From Candidatus Hopanoidivorans cymbastelae (GTDB taxonomy: Bacteria; Actinomycetota; Acidimicrobiia; Acidimicrobiales; Hopanoidiivorantaceae), in contig JAPYNY010000032.1 in assembly GCA_028283145.1 (NCBI GenBank), positions 1 through 53,161 of the forward strand: a stretch of DNA of 53,161 nucleotides, written 5' to 3'. A model generated the notes under the pieces. The model ran no database searches. It was not told where the DNA came from and saw nothing but the letters and a program-made list of their open reading frames with translations. The translations under genes were made by a program, and so were the position numbers. Below, piece by piece: positions 8,651 to 17,828 of this stretch (positions are counted from its first letter, which is position 1; each line of letters begins with the position of its first letter).

Positions 8651-10339
8651 TCACAACAAATGCATCCGCTCCCGCTCGGCAAATTCAGCCCTGATCTGAT
8701 CAATATCCTGCCGTGTCAGCACCCGATACGTCCCACCATCCCTGATCCAAACTTCGTCTTCGCATTCCCATCGCTCATTGCGCAAGACTCGTTTCAGGAT
8801 TTTCATGGTCTGAGTCTTGGGCAAATCTTGCGCCCAGCGAACATACTTGGGCATCCATTTCGTCCCCAAGTCACTCTGCGACTCCAAAAAATCATAGAAT
8901 TCCTTGGGCCTGAAAACAGCCCCAGGGCGATGGATGACAGCAGCCATCACATCATCGCCAACATCGCTGTTGGGCACGGCATAGACCGCAGCCAAGTCAA
9001 TGTCTTCAAAACGCACCAGAATGCGCTCCAACGGCGCAGCTGCAAAATTCTCTCCATCCACCCGGAGCCAATCGTAGTTGCGCCCCGCAAAGTAGAAAAA
9101 CCCGTCCGAGTCCCGATAGCCAAGATCGCCCGACCAGTAAATCCCGTCATGAATGCGCTCCTCGTCAGCCTCGGCGTTGTTCCAATAGCCTTCAAAATCG
9201 CTGGCCGCCCGCAGATGGACAAACTCGCCAATGGCTTCGTCGGCATTGCTCAGGCTGCCGTCTTCGGCAAAGACTGCCAGCGGGCACTCCAGCCCGGTGT
9301 CGGGGTCATAGACTTTCGTCTGCTCATCTCCCCTGCCGAGCGCGCCTGGGGGCGTGTCTGGCGTGCGCGAAATGCCAAAGCCGCCCTCTGTTGAGCCGTA
9401 GGAATCCTGCGTTGCCACACCAAATCTGGTAGAAAATCGCTCCAAGTCGTGAGGAGCGCCTTCGTTACCGAAAACTCTTCGGAGGGGATTGTCGGCATCA
9501 TCAGGATGCTCAGGCGTAGCCATGATATAAGTCAGCGGCTTGCCGACATAGTTGAAATAGGTGGCTTTGAATTGGCGAATGTCCGCCAGCCAGCTGGACG
9601 CTGAGAAGCGGCGTCTGAACGCTGCCGTAGCACCCGCCACCAGGCAGGGACTCCAGCCCGCCAGCAGCGCATTGGAATGAAACATCGGCATGCATTGGTA
9701 GCAGACGTCTTCGGCGGTAAAATTCTGCGTGTCGGCGACGATAGCGGCAATGCGAGCCATACGCTGCTGGGAGCAAATGGCAGCCTTCGGGTCGCCAGTG
9801 GTACCCGAAGTAAAAAGCAGCAGATAGGGAGCAGCGGGGTCTAGCTCAATTTCGGGGGGAGGCTTGCTCAGATGGGGTTGGAGGGCTTGGCGCCACTGCG
9901 GGGAATCGGTTTCAAATACGGGCAACTGGCCAGACGACACGCCAGCCAAAGCCAACTCCGCCTCCACCGGTTCCAGCAAATCACGATAAACCCTCTCGGT
10001 AACAATCATCTGACACTCGGTGTGGGTGATGTCTCGGACCAGCTCGTGCCCCCGGCGAGTCGGGTTGATGCCCACCAAAGTCGCTCCACACAAAGCCGTG
10101 GCGCCCAGCATAACTGAAAAGTCCGGGCCATTGTCCAACAAGACGCCCACATGAAACGGGCCGGGCTGTCTGCTCGCCAACAAAAAATGTGCCACCGCAC
10201 TGCACTGGGCCACATATTCTTGGTAAGTCCAACTTTCGTCTTCATACAAAATACCCACCGAGGTGTCGCCCTGACGCGCCAAAACAGCGTCTCGCATAGT
10301 TGCTGGCATAGTTGGAACTGACGGCATAATTGACGGCAT
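8651..10339 (-). CDS. Acyl-CoA synthetase, FadD17-like AMP-forming ligase
   Basis: This 562-residue member of the AMP-binding superfamily activates a carboxylic acid with ATP and CoA. The phosphate loop is FTSGTTGDPK at 177-185. Further motifs are DSYGSTEGG, the hinge YWSGDLGYRDSDGFFYFAGRNYDWLRVDGEN and the C-terminal lysine in KTQTMKILKRV. Four in-frame ATGs crowd the start (MPSIMPSVPTMPATM), so the initiation codon is uncertain within 45 bases. It is divergent from the acyl-CoA dehydrogenase with 51 bases between them, so the two probably share a regulatory region and act in one beta-oxidation-like route. Chain specificity cannot be read from the sequence. Confidence 0.85.
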   Translation of the reverse strand: MPSIMPSVPTMPATMRDAVLARQGDTSVGILYEDESWTYQEYVAQCSAVAHFLLASRQPGPFHVGVLLDNGPDFSVMLGATALCGATLVGINPTRRGHELVRDITHTECQMIVTERVYRDLLEPVEAELALAGVSSGQLPVFETDSPQWRQALQPHLSKPPPEIELDPAAPYLLLFTSGTTGDPKAAICSQQRMARIAAIVADTQNFTAEDVCYQCMPMFHSNALLAGWSPCLVAGATAAFRRRFSASSWLADIRQFKATYFNYVGKPLTYIMATPEHPDDADNPLRRVFGNEGAPHDLERFSTRFGVATQDSYGSTEGGFGISRTPDTPPGALGRGDEQTKVYDPDTGLECPLAVFAEDGSLSNADEAIGEFVHLRAASDFEGYWNNAEADEERIHDGIYWSGDLGYRDSDGFFYFAGRNYDWLRVDGENFAAAPLERILVRFEDIDLAAVYAVPNSDVGDDVMAAVIHRPGAVFRPKEFYDFLESQSDLGTKWMPKYVRWAQDLPKTQTMKILKRVLRNERWECEDEVWIRDGGTYRVLTRQDIDQIRAEFAERERMHLL

Positions 10340-10390
10340 GAAGTAGCATTATAGGCTGCGATTTCAGCTTTGATTTTTTAGCCTTAGATT

Positions 10391-12256
10391 ATGAGCGACT
10401 ATCTAGCCCCCACCCAGGATATGGCTTTTGTGTTGCGCCATATCGCCAAGTTGGATGAAATCTGCACTCTCGGAGATTTTGAGGAGATAACGGCTGACGA
10501 CTTAGACGCGGTGCTGGAAGAAGCCGGCAGATTTGCCTCAGAAGTAATAGCCCCGACCAACCGCATAGGCGACACCCAGGGCAGCAGCCGCAATCCAGAC
10601 GGCTCCATCACAACTCCAGAAGGCTTCCAGACGGCCTACAAATCCTATGTGCAAGCTGGCTGGGGCGCCGCGCCGTTTGAAGCTGAATGGGGTGGTGGCA
10701 ACCAGCCTTGGGTGCTGGGATGCGCCATCTCAGAGATGCTGACCGCCGCCAACCTGGCGTTTTCGCTGTGCCCCATGCTGAATCAGGGGGCCATCCACCT
10801 GCTGTCTTCGCACGGCACCGACGAGCAAAAAGCGCGCTGGCTACCCAAACTCATCTCAGGCGAATGGTCGGGCACCATGAACCTCACCGAACCCCAAGCC
10901 GGCTCAGACGTGGGATCTCTCACCACAAAAGCCGTGCGGCAAGACGACGGCAGTTACCGGCTATCGGGTCAGAAAATCTTCATCACTTGGGGCGAGCACG
11001 ATCTCACCGACAACATTGTCCATCTGGTGCTGGCCCGCACTCCAGACGCAGCCCCCGGCACCAAAGGCATTTCCTGCTTCATCGCTCCCAAATTCAAGGT
11101 GAACCCAGACGGCAGCCTGGGTGAGCGTAACGACATCCACTGCGTGTCCATCGAACACAAGATGGGGATTCATGCCAGCCCCACCTGCGTGCTTCAATAC
11201 GGGGAGAGCTCAGATGGCGCCGTGGCGGAAATCGTCGGTGAAGAGCAGCAGGGTATGCGCTACATGTTCACCATGATGAACAACGCCCGACTGGGTGTGG
11301 GAATCCAAGGCTTGGCAGTCAGCGAAAGAGCGCTTCAGCAGGCGATGGCGTTCGCCCAAGAGAGACGGCAGGGGCGCACGCTCACGTCTGAGCCGGGTCA
11401 GCAGGTGCCGATTGTGGCGCACCCAAACGTGAAGCGGATGCTTTTGACCATGAAGTCGGTGATTGAAGCCATGCGGTGTCTGCTTTATTACAGCGCTGCC
11501 TTCGTTGACTGGGCTGACCATTCGCCTAGTTCACAAGATGCTGCACTGGCTCAAGAGAGGGTTGACCTGCTGACTCCGCTCTGCAAAGCCTGGTGCACCG
11601 ACTGGGCTAATGAAATTACGTCCCTGAATATTCAAATTCACGGGGGCATGGGCTACGTGGAAGAGACGGGAGCTGCCCAACACTACAGGGACGTGCGCAT
11701 TGCAGCCATCTATGAAGGCACCAACGGCATCCAGGCTCTGGATTTAATAGGGCGGAAGCTGCCGATCAGGGGCGGGGCAGCCATCGTTGAGTTGCTGACA
11801 GAAATAGCAGAGGTCGGCACAGTGCTGACTGGTTTTGCTGGGCGCGGGCAACGGGACGGGGGCAGCACCCAGCCAGACAACCACGCTGAGAGCTTGGCGA
11901 ATATGTGGCCAGCTCTGGCGCAAGCCTTGGAAGCCACCACCTCGGCCACTCAGTGGCTGGCTGAAAATCCTGGGGAGCCTGCCATGGCCGGAGCCACGCC
12001 ATATTTGAAGTTGCTGGCTTCCTTGGTAGCGGGCTGGCTGATGGCTAAATCAGCCTTGGCAGCCCATGCTGAGTTGGCGCAACTGGACGGCACTGGGGCC
12101 GAAACCCAAAAGAAGTCCAGCTTGTTGAAATCAAAAATTCTGACGGCTGAGTTCTTCTGTACGCAAATCCTCCCAACCGCTACAGCATTGCTGCCAGCCA
12201 CTACCTCCGGAGACCGACCACTGACCGCCATAGACGAAACACTACGGGCAAACTAG
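10391..12256 (+). CDS. Acyl-CoA dehydrogenase of the long FadE5 / DmdC-like group
   Basis: At 621 residues it is longer than ordinary acyl-CoA dehydrogenases and has the extra C-terminal domain of the FadE5/DmdC type. Family signatures are MNLTEPQAGSDVG, the FAD/substrate region GQKIFITWGEHD, the MMNNARLGVGIQG helix and YEGTNGIQALDL, in which Glu442 is the likely catalytic base. It oxidises an acyl-CoA to the enoyl-CoA with FAD. Its divergence from a FadD-type ligase supports a shared pathway. The FadE5 versus methylmercaptopropionyl-CoA dehydrogenase choice is not decided by what can be seen. Confidence 0.88.
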   Translation: MSDYLAPTQDMAFVLRHIAKLDEICTLGDFEEITADDLDAVLEEAGRFASEVIAPTNRIGDTQGSSRNPDGSITTPEGFQTAYKSYVQAGWGAAPFEAEWGGGNQPWVLGCAISEMLTAANLAFSLCPMLNQGAIHLLSSHGTDEQKARWLPKLISGEWSGTMNLTEPQAGSDVGSLTTKAVRQDDGSYRLSGQKIFITWGEHDLTDNIVHLVLARTPDAAPGTKGISCFIAPKFKVNPDGSLGERNDIHCVSIEHKMGIHASPTCVLQYGESSDGAVAEIVGEEQQGMRYMFTMMNNARLGVGIQGLAVSERALQQAMAFAQERRQGRTLTSEPGQQVPIVAHPNVKRMLLTMKSVIEAMRCLLYYSAAFVDWADHSPSSQDAALAQERVDLLTPLCKAWCTDWANEITSLNIQIHGGMGYVEETGAAQHYRDVRIAAIYEGTNGIQALDLIGRKLPIRGGAAIVELLTEIAEVGTVLTGFAGRGQRDGGSTQPDNHAESLANMWPALAQALEATTSATQWLAENPGEPAMAGATPYLKLLASLVAGWLMAKSALAAHAELAQLDGTGAETQKKSSLLKSKILTAEFFCTQILPTATALLPATTSGDRPLTAIDETLRAN

Positions 12257-12271
12257 CTTGAGAAAGTTCAG

Positions 12272-12907
12272 CTAGCGGCGGGCAATTTCAGTTACGACTA
12301 TTTGCTCCAAGCTGTCCGGGTCGGCGCAGATGGCTCTATTGAGTGCGTAGCCCTCGGTAACTTCAGGGAAAGTTACCACCATGTTGCGCACACTGTCAGG
12401 GTCAACTATCAACCGATATGTATAATCTTCGGTGGCATCCGGACCGACTTCGTCTTCATGCCCATCGTGCGCCAAGTCAGCGGCGGCGAACTCTCCTGAT
12501 GCTAGGCCCTGCGGCTGCGGTGACCACACTTCCCCCGCTGGTGCCTGTGGCGGAGGCACCTCTCTCAACGACACTTGCGCCGGGTCTATAATCCTGATGC
12601 CAGGCTGGAGTTTCTCGTGGCGCAGTTCCGCGCCAGCATCGTCGGTAACAATGAATTCAATCAGGCTGCCACCGATGTTGTAAACGCGGAATCGTATTCT
12701 CTCGCCAGGCTTGACCACCAGCCTCTGCTGGTTGGCCACAGGTTGAGTCAGCTCGGGCCGCAGGGTGCAGACATTCTCCGAAGCGTCAATGTCCATAAGC
12801 CGCTCGCTGATGCCACCTGAGCCAGAACAAGCCACTGCCAGCAAACTCAGCACCAGCCCCAACCCCACCAGCAGGCGCCAAAACTTGCGAGCCGCGCCTG
12901 TCAGCAT
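12272..12907 (-). CDS. Putative lipoprotein of unknown function
   Basis: The start chosen is the ATG at 12907, whose A is also the last base of the mrp stop codon (TGATG), so translation is probably coupled. It begins with a lipoprotein signal: Arg/Lys, a hydrophobic run LLVGLGLVLSLLAVAC and the lipobox Cys followed by SGSGG. The 211-residue product should be exported and lipid-anchored. The mature part contains a cupredoxin-like stretch (LVVKPGERIRFRVYNIGGSLIEFIV) and a Pro/Ala-rich linker, but no metal ligands that would prove copper binding. I do not recognise a named family. Confidence 0.75.
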   Translation of the reverse strand: MLTGAARKFWRLLVGLGLVLSLLAVACSGSGGISERLMDIDASENVCTLRPELTQPVANQQRLVVKPGERIRFRVYNIGGSLIEFIVTDDAGAELRHEKLQPGIRIIDPAQVSLREVPPPQAPAGEVWSPQPQGLASGEFAAADLAHDGHEDEVGPDATEDYTYRLIVDPDSVRNMVVTFPEVTEGYALNRAICADPDSLEQIVVTEIARR

Positions 12908-14196
12908 CAGGGTTTGCCCGCGGTGAGCTGCACCGGCACGCCGTCGGTCAAGGCTCCGTCCAGAAGCCGAACCGTGCAAGCCGACATATTCAAGGGAGGT
13001 GCAATCTCTTGGGTGATGCGCGCAGCCAAGTCTTCAAAAGCCTGCTTGGAAGCGTAGTTCGAGGCTTCAAGGGCTGCCGAAGCTGACGGCGCCTGTCCAT
13101 CCGAAGCCCCGTCTGCCGAAGGAAGCGTAACAGGCTGCCCCGAGTCCGACGCCTCCGCCAAAGCCGAGTCCAGAGGTATTTTTCCAATCAGCGGAGCCTT
13201 GACTTCCTCAGCCAGAGCTTCCCCGCCGCCTTCACCAAACACGCTCTGAAAGCTGCCGTCGGCCCCCACAAAGCCAGACATATTTTCAATCACGCCAGCT
13301 ATGCGCAAGTAATTCTTGAGACCCATGTTGGCGGCGCGCACCGCAACTTTTTGAGCCGACTTAGACGGAGTGGTAATCACGATCATGTCAGCTCGGGGAA
13401 GCAGCTTGGCGATGCCCATCTGAACATCTCCGGTGCCGGGCGGCATGTCCACCAGCAGATAGTCCAAATCTCCCCAACTCACGTCTTCCAGAAAATGCCG
13501 CACAGCCCTATTCAAAATCAGCCCGCGCCACATGAGCGCTGTCTCCTCACTTTCCACCAGCAGTCCCATAGACACCACCTTCAGCGTGCCAGGCGGGCAG
13601 GCTTTCTCCAAGGGCCGTATCTTGGTCTGGCCCAGCTCCAAATCGTCTGGCATCTCCCCCTCCAGCCGACCTTCCACACCCAGCATGCGCGGCACCGAAA
13701 AGCCCCAGATGTCGGCATCCAGCACACCAACATGGTAGCCCGCCGCCGCCAGAGCCACAGCCAGGTTGACAGTTACCGTTGACTTGCCCACTCCCCCTTT
13801 GCCTGAAGCGATCAGCAGCACACGGGTGGTCATGGAAATGGCTGTGTCGGGAGGGTTCTCGGCTATGCGCTTGCGGGCACGAGCCATCGTCTCGGCTTTC
13901 TCCTCCGAAGTAAGCACCGTCCAAACCACCTCAACTCCCGTTATTCCCCGCAAAGTTCCCACCCTTTGGGTGGCATCTTGTTTGATCTGAGCCCGCAGGG
14001 GGCAGCCCATAGTGGTGAGAGCGATGGTGATCTTGGCGACTCCTTGTGGGGTGACGGCAACGTTTTTGACCATGCCCAAATCCACGATGTCGCTGCCCAA
14101 CTCAGGGTCTATGACAGCGCGCAGGACGGCGGTTACGTCTTCGGATGTGGCCAGATCAACGGGGGTGGCTAAGTCATTGGATGGAGAGATAGTCAT
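12907..14196 (-). CDS. mrp: Mrp/ApbC-family P-loop ATPase, Fe-S cluster carrier
   Basis: The 429-residue protein has an N-terminal MIP18/DUF59 domain (DPELGSDIVDLGMV; TTMGCPLR) and the deviant Walker A SGKGGVGKST at 131-140, then DADIWGFSVPRMLG and VDMPPGTGD. Mrp proteins deliver Fe-S clusters to apoproteins in the cytosol. Where many Mrp proteins have a CxxC pair after ENMS, this one reads ENMSGFVGADGS with no cysteine, so cluster binding at that site is doubtful. The segment ASDSGQPVTLPSADGASDGQ is an extra low-complexity stretch. A lipoprotein gene is coupled downstream, and the IscA-type gene lies divergently 200 bases upstream. Confidence 0.9.
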   Translation of the reverse strand: MTISPSNDLATPVDLATSEDVTAVLRAVIDPELGSDIVDLGMVKNVAVTPQGVAKITIALTTMGCPLRAQIKQDATQRVGTLRGITGVEVVWTVLTSEEKAETMARARKRIAENPPDTAISMTTRVLLIASGKGGVGKSTVTVNLAVALAAAGYHVGVLDADIWGFSVPRMLGVEGRLEGEMPDDLELGQTKIRPLEKACPPGTLKVVSMGLLVESEETALMWRGLILNRAVRHFLEDVSWGDLDYLLVDMPPGTGDVQMGIAKLLPRADMIVITTPSKSAQKVAVRAANMGLKNYLRIAGVIENMSGFVGADGSFQSVFGEGGGEALAEEVKAPLIGKIPLDSALAEASDSGQPVTLPSADGASDGQAPSASAALEASNYASKQAFEDLAARITQEIAPPLNMSACTVRLLDGALTDGVPVQLTAGKP

Positions 14197-14395
14197 GGAA
14201 GGGTTGCCTTGAAATTTGGCTGGGGTTTGGATTGCTCCTCTTTCAGTTTAAATGCAAGCCGAAAAAGTTACGAAAGTGGTAGCATGAAATGAAAGACAAA
14301 ACACAGCTTTAGCAAACTCAAGCAAACACAGCCTCAAGACTGAACGTCAAACTGCAAGACAAAACCCGCACAAACTAATTCAAACGGAGGGCAAG

Positions 14396-14716
14396 ATGAT
14401 CACTCTCACAAACTCAGCAGCTAGCAAAGTTGGCGAACTCCTGCAGCAGGAGGGTGAAGAAGACTTGGCTTTGCGAGTGGCTGTAAGGCCTGGCGGCTGC
14501 TCTGGCTTCAGCTATGAGATGTATTTTGACTCAGACATTCAGCCTGAGGACGCCACGGCTACTTTCGGAGATGTAAGCGTAGTGGTTGACCAGCAGAGCG
14601 CCCGACTGTTGGAAGGTGCCCAGATGGACTACAAGGACGGGCTCACCGCGGCAGGCTTTTCTATCTCCAACCCAAACGCCGAGCGCACCTGCGGCTGCGG
14701 GCAGTCTTTCTCTTAA
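14396..14716 (+). CDS. A-type Fe-S cluster carrier (HesB/IscA/ErpA family)
   Basis: This 106-residue protein has the full family signature: Cys35 in RPGGCSGFSY and the C-terminal pair Cys99/Cys101 in ERTCGCGQSF. These three cysteines hold the cluster being passed to client enzymes. GGAGG lies seven bases upstream of the ATG. The gene is divergent from mrp, another Fe-S maturation factor, and convergent with the glutamine synthetase that follows. Confidence 0.93.
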   Translation: MITLTNSAASKVGELLQQEGEEDLALRVAVRPGGCSGFSYEMYFDSDIQPEDATATFGDVSVVVDQQSARLLEGAQMDYKDGLTAAGFSISNPNAERTCGCGQSFS

Positions 14717-14768
14717 ATTTCTGGCACGGCAGCCGGAGAAAAGCTCGGCCAGTCACCAGTTCAAAACT

Positions 14769-16124
14769 TCACCAGTCTAAATACTGCTGCAACTCCAACT
14801 CGGTAATCTGCTGCTGATACTGAGTCCATTCCTCGCGCTTGTTACGCAGGAACCATTCAAAGATGTGATTGCCCAGCGCGCCGGCTGCTAACTCGGAGTT
14901 TTCCATCTCGCCTAAAGCCTCGTTCAAGCTGAGCGGCAACGGGCGCAGGTGATACTGGCGAGCTTCCACAAAGTCCAGACTGGACAGATCCACATCGGCC
15001 TCCTCGGGCAGTTCATATTCGCCCGCTATCCCAGCCAAACCCGCTGCCAAAATCAGGGCATAAGCCAGATACGGATTGGCGGCTGAATCCAGCGCACGAT
15101 ACTCCACCCGCGTTGATTCCGGCTTGTTTTTGCGCACCAGCGGAATGCGCACCAAAGCCGAGCGATTGTTGCGCGCCCAAGCCACATAACTGGGGGCTTC
15201 ATCTCCTTTGGCAAACCTCTTATAGGAGTTGACCAGTTGGTTGGTAACGGCGGTTATCTCATGTGCGTGGCGCAACAAGCCAGCGATGAACGACTGCCCC
15301 ACTTTGGAAAGCCCAAGGCTGGAATTGCCTCCGAAAAAAGCGTTCCTGTCGCCTTCAAACAGCGACATGTGGGTATGCATGCCCGAACCTTGTGCGTATG
15401 GCAGCGGCTTGGGCATGAACGAGGCTTTGACATTTTCTTCACGGGCCACCCGCTTGACCACATATCGCAAGGTAACGATCTGGTCGGCCATGGTCAGAGC
15501 ATCCGTATAGCGCAGGTCTATCTCGTTCTGACCTGGGCCCTCCTCGTGGAATGAATACTCCACTGGAATACTCATCTCCTCCAGCACCTGCAGGGTGCGC
15601 TGGCGAAGCCTGCCCGAGATGTCGTCGGTGGTGAGGTCGAAATAAGTGGCTGCATCCAGCGGCTGGGGACTGTTGGTGTGGGCAGTGCGGCTATTGGCTG
15701 CGGCGTCGCCGTCTATGAAATAGAAAAACTCCACCTCAGGCGCGCAGTAGAACTCATAACCCAGCTCGCGTGCTTTGGCCAAGCTCTGTTGCAGCACCCA
15801 CCTGGGGCCGCCTGGAAAAGGGCTTCTGTCCAGGCTGCATATGTTGCAGAACAAGCGTGCCGAAACTGGTTCGTCTTTGACGTGGGGCAGCAGTTGAAAT
15901 GTAGCAGCATCGGGCATGGCCAAGACGTCGCTTTCCTGGACCCTGGCAAAGCCGTCTATCACCGAGCCATCAAAACGCACTCCCTCTGAAAAAGCTTGCT
16001 CTAGCTCAGCCGGGGAGATGGCAATGGATTTCAGTCGGCCCAGCACATCGGTAAACCAGAAGCGCACCAGACGCACCTGCCGGTCTTGCACCACTCGCAA
16101 AATTGAATCAATGTTTGAAGGCAT
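14769..16124 (-). CDS. glnA2: Glutamine synthetase-like, actinobacterial GlnA2 type
   Basis: The 451-residue protein carries the type I glutamine synthetase fold. Landmarks are VRFWFTDVLGRLKS, RFDGSVIDGFARVQESD, EVEFFYF, GPGQNEIDLRY, GSGMHTHMSLF, NSYKRF and RVEYRALDSAANPYLA. The N-terminus and the absence of the Tyr-containing NLY-type adenylylation loop match GlnA2, which in actinobacteria sits beside glnE and glnA. It would join glutamate and ammonia at the expense of ATP, or act on a related amine; GlnA2 enzymes are often not regulated by adenylylation. It is divergent from the glnA at 16352 with a 227-base intergenic region. Confidence 0.88.
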   Translation of the reverse strand: MPSNIDSILRVVQDRQVRLVRFWFTDVLGRLKSIAISPAELEQAFSEGVRFDGSVIDGFARVQESDVLAMPDAATFQLLPHVKDEPVSARLFCNICSLDRSPFPGGPRWVLQQSLAKARELGYEFYCAPEVEFFYFIDGDAAANSRTAHTNSPQPLDAATYFDLTTDDISGRLRQRTLQVLEEMSIPVEYSFHEEGPGQNEIDLRYTDALTMADQIVTLRYVVKRVAREENVKASFMPKPLPYAQGSGMHTHMSLFEGDRNAFFGGNSSLGLSKVGQSFIAGLLRHAHEITAVTNQLVNSYKRFAKGDEAPSYVAWARNNRSALVRIPLVRKNKPESTRVEYRALDSAANPYLAYALILAAGLAGIAGEYELPEEADVDLSSLDFVEARQYHLRPLPLSLNEALGEMENSELAAGALGNHIFEWFLRNKREEWTQYQQQITELELQQYLDW

Positions 16125-16351
16125 ACCTTAATTATGTCCTATTAAGTCTCAATTTAAGCCCCAACAATGTATGGCCCAAGTCGTGTCTCAGACAGAGCGC
16201 AACCGACGGTGTGCGCTGGCAGCGACCTGCCAAAACCAGCAAAAATAAAATAAATCCCAAAAGTGCATGGCAAGTTGCCCAGTTGTCCTTAAACTAAATT
16301 CAAATTCCAAACCCCACACATACACACCCCAGATAACCCAAAGGAGGCGCT

Positions 16352-17785
16352 ATGAGCACACCTACCAATCCAGCCGAAGCCATTCAAATGGCCAAAGACC
16401 ACAATGTTGAGTATGCCGACATGCGGTTCACGGACGTCCCCGGCCTTCAGCATCACTTCAGTCTTCCGATTGGTCATATGACTGAAGATGTTTTTAGTGA
16501 AGGGTTGGGGTTTGACGGGTCTTCTGTTCGTGGATTTCAAACCATCGATGCTTCCGACATGCTGCTGCTTCCCGATCCGACAACTGCCATCATCGACCCG
16601 TTCAACAAGCACACCACCATAGCTATGGTATGCGATGTGGTCGACCCGGTCACAGGCGAGTTGTATGACAAAGACCCGCGAGGCGTAGCCAAACGAGCCA
16701 AAAACTATCTCACCAGCACCGGCATTGCCGACCACATTTACGTCGGGCCAGAGTTGGAGTTTTTCATTTTTGACCAAGTGAGCTATACCAACCATCCCCA
16801 AGCGGCGGGCTTCAGCTTGGAGTCGCACGAAGGCGTCTGGAGCAGCGGAGAAGAAGAGCCTAACGGTATCAACAATTCAGGGCACAAAATCCCCCACAAG
16901 ATGGGCTACTTCCCGCTTTCGCCGATGGACACCTTCCAGGATCTGCGCTCCGACATGGCTAGCGTCTTGATGGATTGCGGCATAGCTGTGGAACTTCACC
17001 ACCACGAAGTCGGCACGGCTGGTCAGGCAGAAATTGACATTGTCTTCGGCGACATGCTGGAAGTCGCCGACAGCGTGCAGACCTACAAGTACGTTATCAG
17101 GAACGTGGCCAAGAATGCGGGCTACACGGCAACCTTCATGCCCAAGCCCATTTACGCCGACAACGGCTCTGGCATGCACACCCACCAGTCACTTTGGCGG
17201 GGCGACGAGCCGCTGTTCTTTGACGAGAACGGCTATGCCGGGCTGTCTGACATTGCTCGCTATTACGTAGGCGGTCTGTTGCGCCACGCCAATACGGTGC
17301 TGGCTTTTGCAGCTGCCACCACTAACTCCTACAAGCGTTTGGTGCCTGGCTATGAAGCTCCGGTGAATCTGGCGTATTCGTCCAGAAACCGCTCCGCAGC
17401 CATACGGGTGCCGTTGTATTCCAACAGCCCGAAGGCCAAGCGGCTTGAATTCCGCTGCCCCGACCCGTCAGCCAACCCATATCTGGCTTTTGCGGCGATG
17501 TTGATGGCTGGCATTGACGGCATACAAAACCGCATTGACCCAGGCGAGCCGTTGGACAAGAACATCTACCAGCTGACTCCTGAAGAAGCTGCGGGCGTGC
17601 CGACAGTGCCTGGCTCGCTGGCTGAGGCTCTGGATGCGCTGGAGTCCGACCACGACTTCCTGCTGGCCGGAGGCGTCTTCACCAGAGACCTGCTGGAATC
17701 CTATGTTGAGGTCAAGCGTGAAGAGGTTGACGCGGTCAACTTGCGTCCCCATCCGATGGAGTTTGAACTTTATTACTCTGTCTAG
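16352..17785 (+). CDS. glnA: Glutamine synthetase type I (adenylylation-controlled)
   Basis: The 477-residue enzyme has the full set of GlnA landmarks: FSEGLGFDGSSVRGF, VGPELEFFIFD, HHEVGTAGQAEIDI, NGSGMHTHQSLW, NSYKRLVPGYEAP, RNRSAAIR and EFRCPDPSANPYLA. Tyr406, in KNIYQLTPEE, is at the position that GlnE adenylylates. AAAGGAGG stands six bases before the ATG. It forms glutamine from glutamate, ammonia and ATP and would be the main ammonia-assimilating enzyme. It is convergent with glnE, only 43 bases away, and beside glnA2, the common actinobacterial arrangement. Confidence 0.95.
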   Translation: MSTPTNPAEAIQMAKDHNVEYADMRFTDVPGLQHHFSLPIGHMTEDVFSEGLGFDGSSVRGFQTIDASDMLLLPDPTTAIIDPFNKHTTIAMVCDVVDPVTGELYDKDPRGVAKRAKNYLTSTGIADHIYVGPELEFFIFDQVSYTNHPQAAGFSLESHEGVWSSGEEEPNGINNSGHKIPHKMGYFPLSPMDTFQDLRSDMASVLMDCGIAVELHHHEVGTAGQAEIDIVFGDMLEVADSVQTYKYVIRNVAKNAGYTATFMPKPIYADNGSGMHTHQSLWRGDEPLFFDENGYAGLSDIARYYVGGLLRHANTVLAFAAATTNSYKRLVPGYEAPVNLAYSSRNRSAAIRVPLYSNSPKAKRLEFRCPDPSANPYLAFAAMLMAGIDGIQNRIDPGEPLDKNIYQLTPEEAAGVPTVPGSLAEALDALESDHDFLLAGGVFTRDLLESYVEVKREEVDAVNLRPHPMEFELYYSV

Positions 17786-17790
17786 GGATG

Positions 17791-17825
17791 TTGGGGTCTA
17801 GGGGTGTTGGGCACCACGGCCCCAA
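17791..17825. terminator. Possible bidirectional terminator between glnA and glnE
   Basis: TTGGGG and CCCCAA form an inverted repeat in the 43-base gap between the convergent ends of glnA and glnE. There is no long T-run, so termination is only suggested by position. Confidence 0.3.
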
Positions 17826-17828
17826 ATC

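Noticed and set aside
8528..9394. A 288-codon plus-strand frame
   Set aside because: It is antisense to the acyl-CoA synthetase and its composition is that of a reverse-complement reading.
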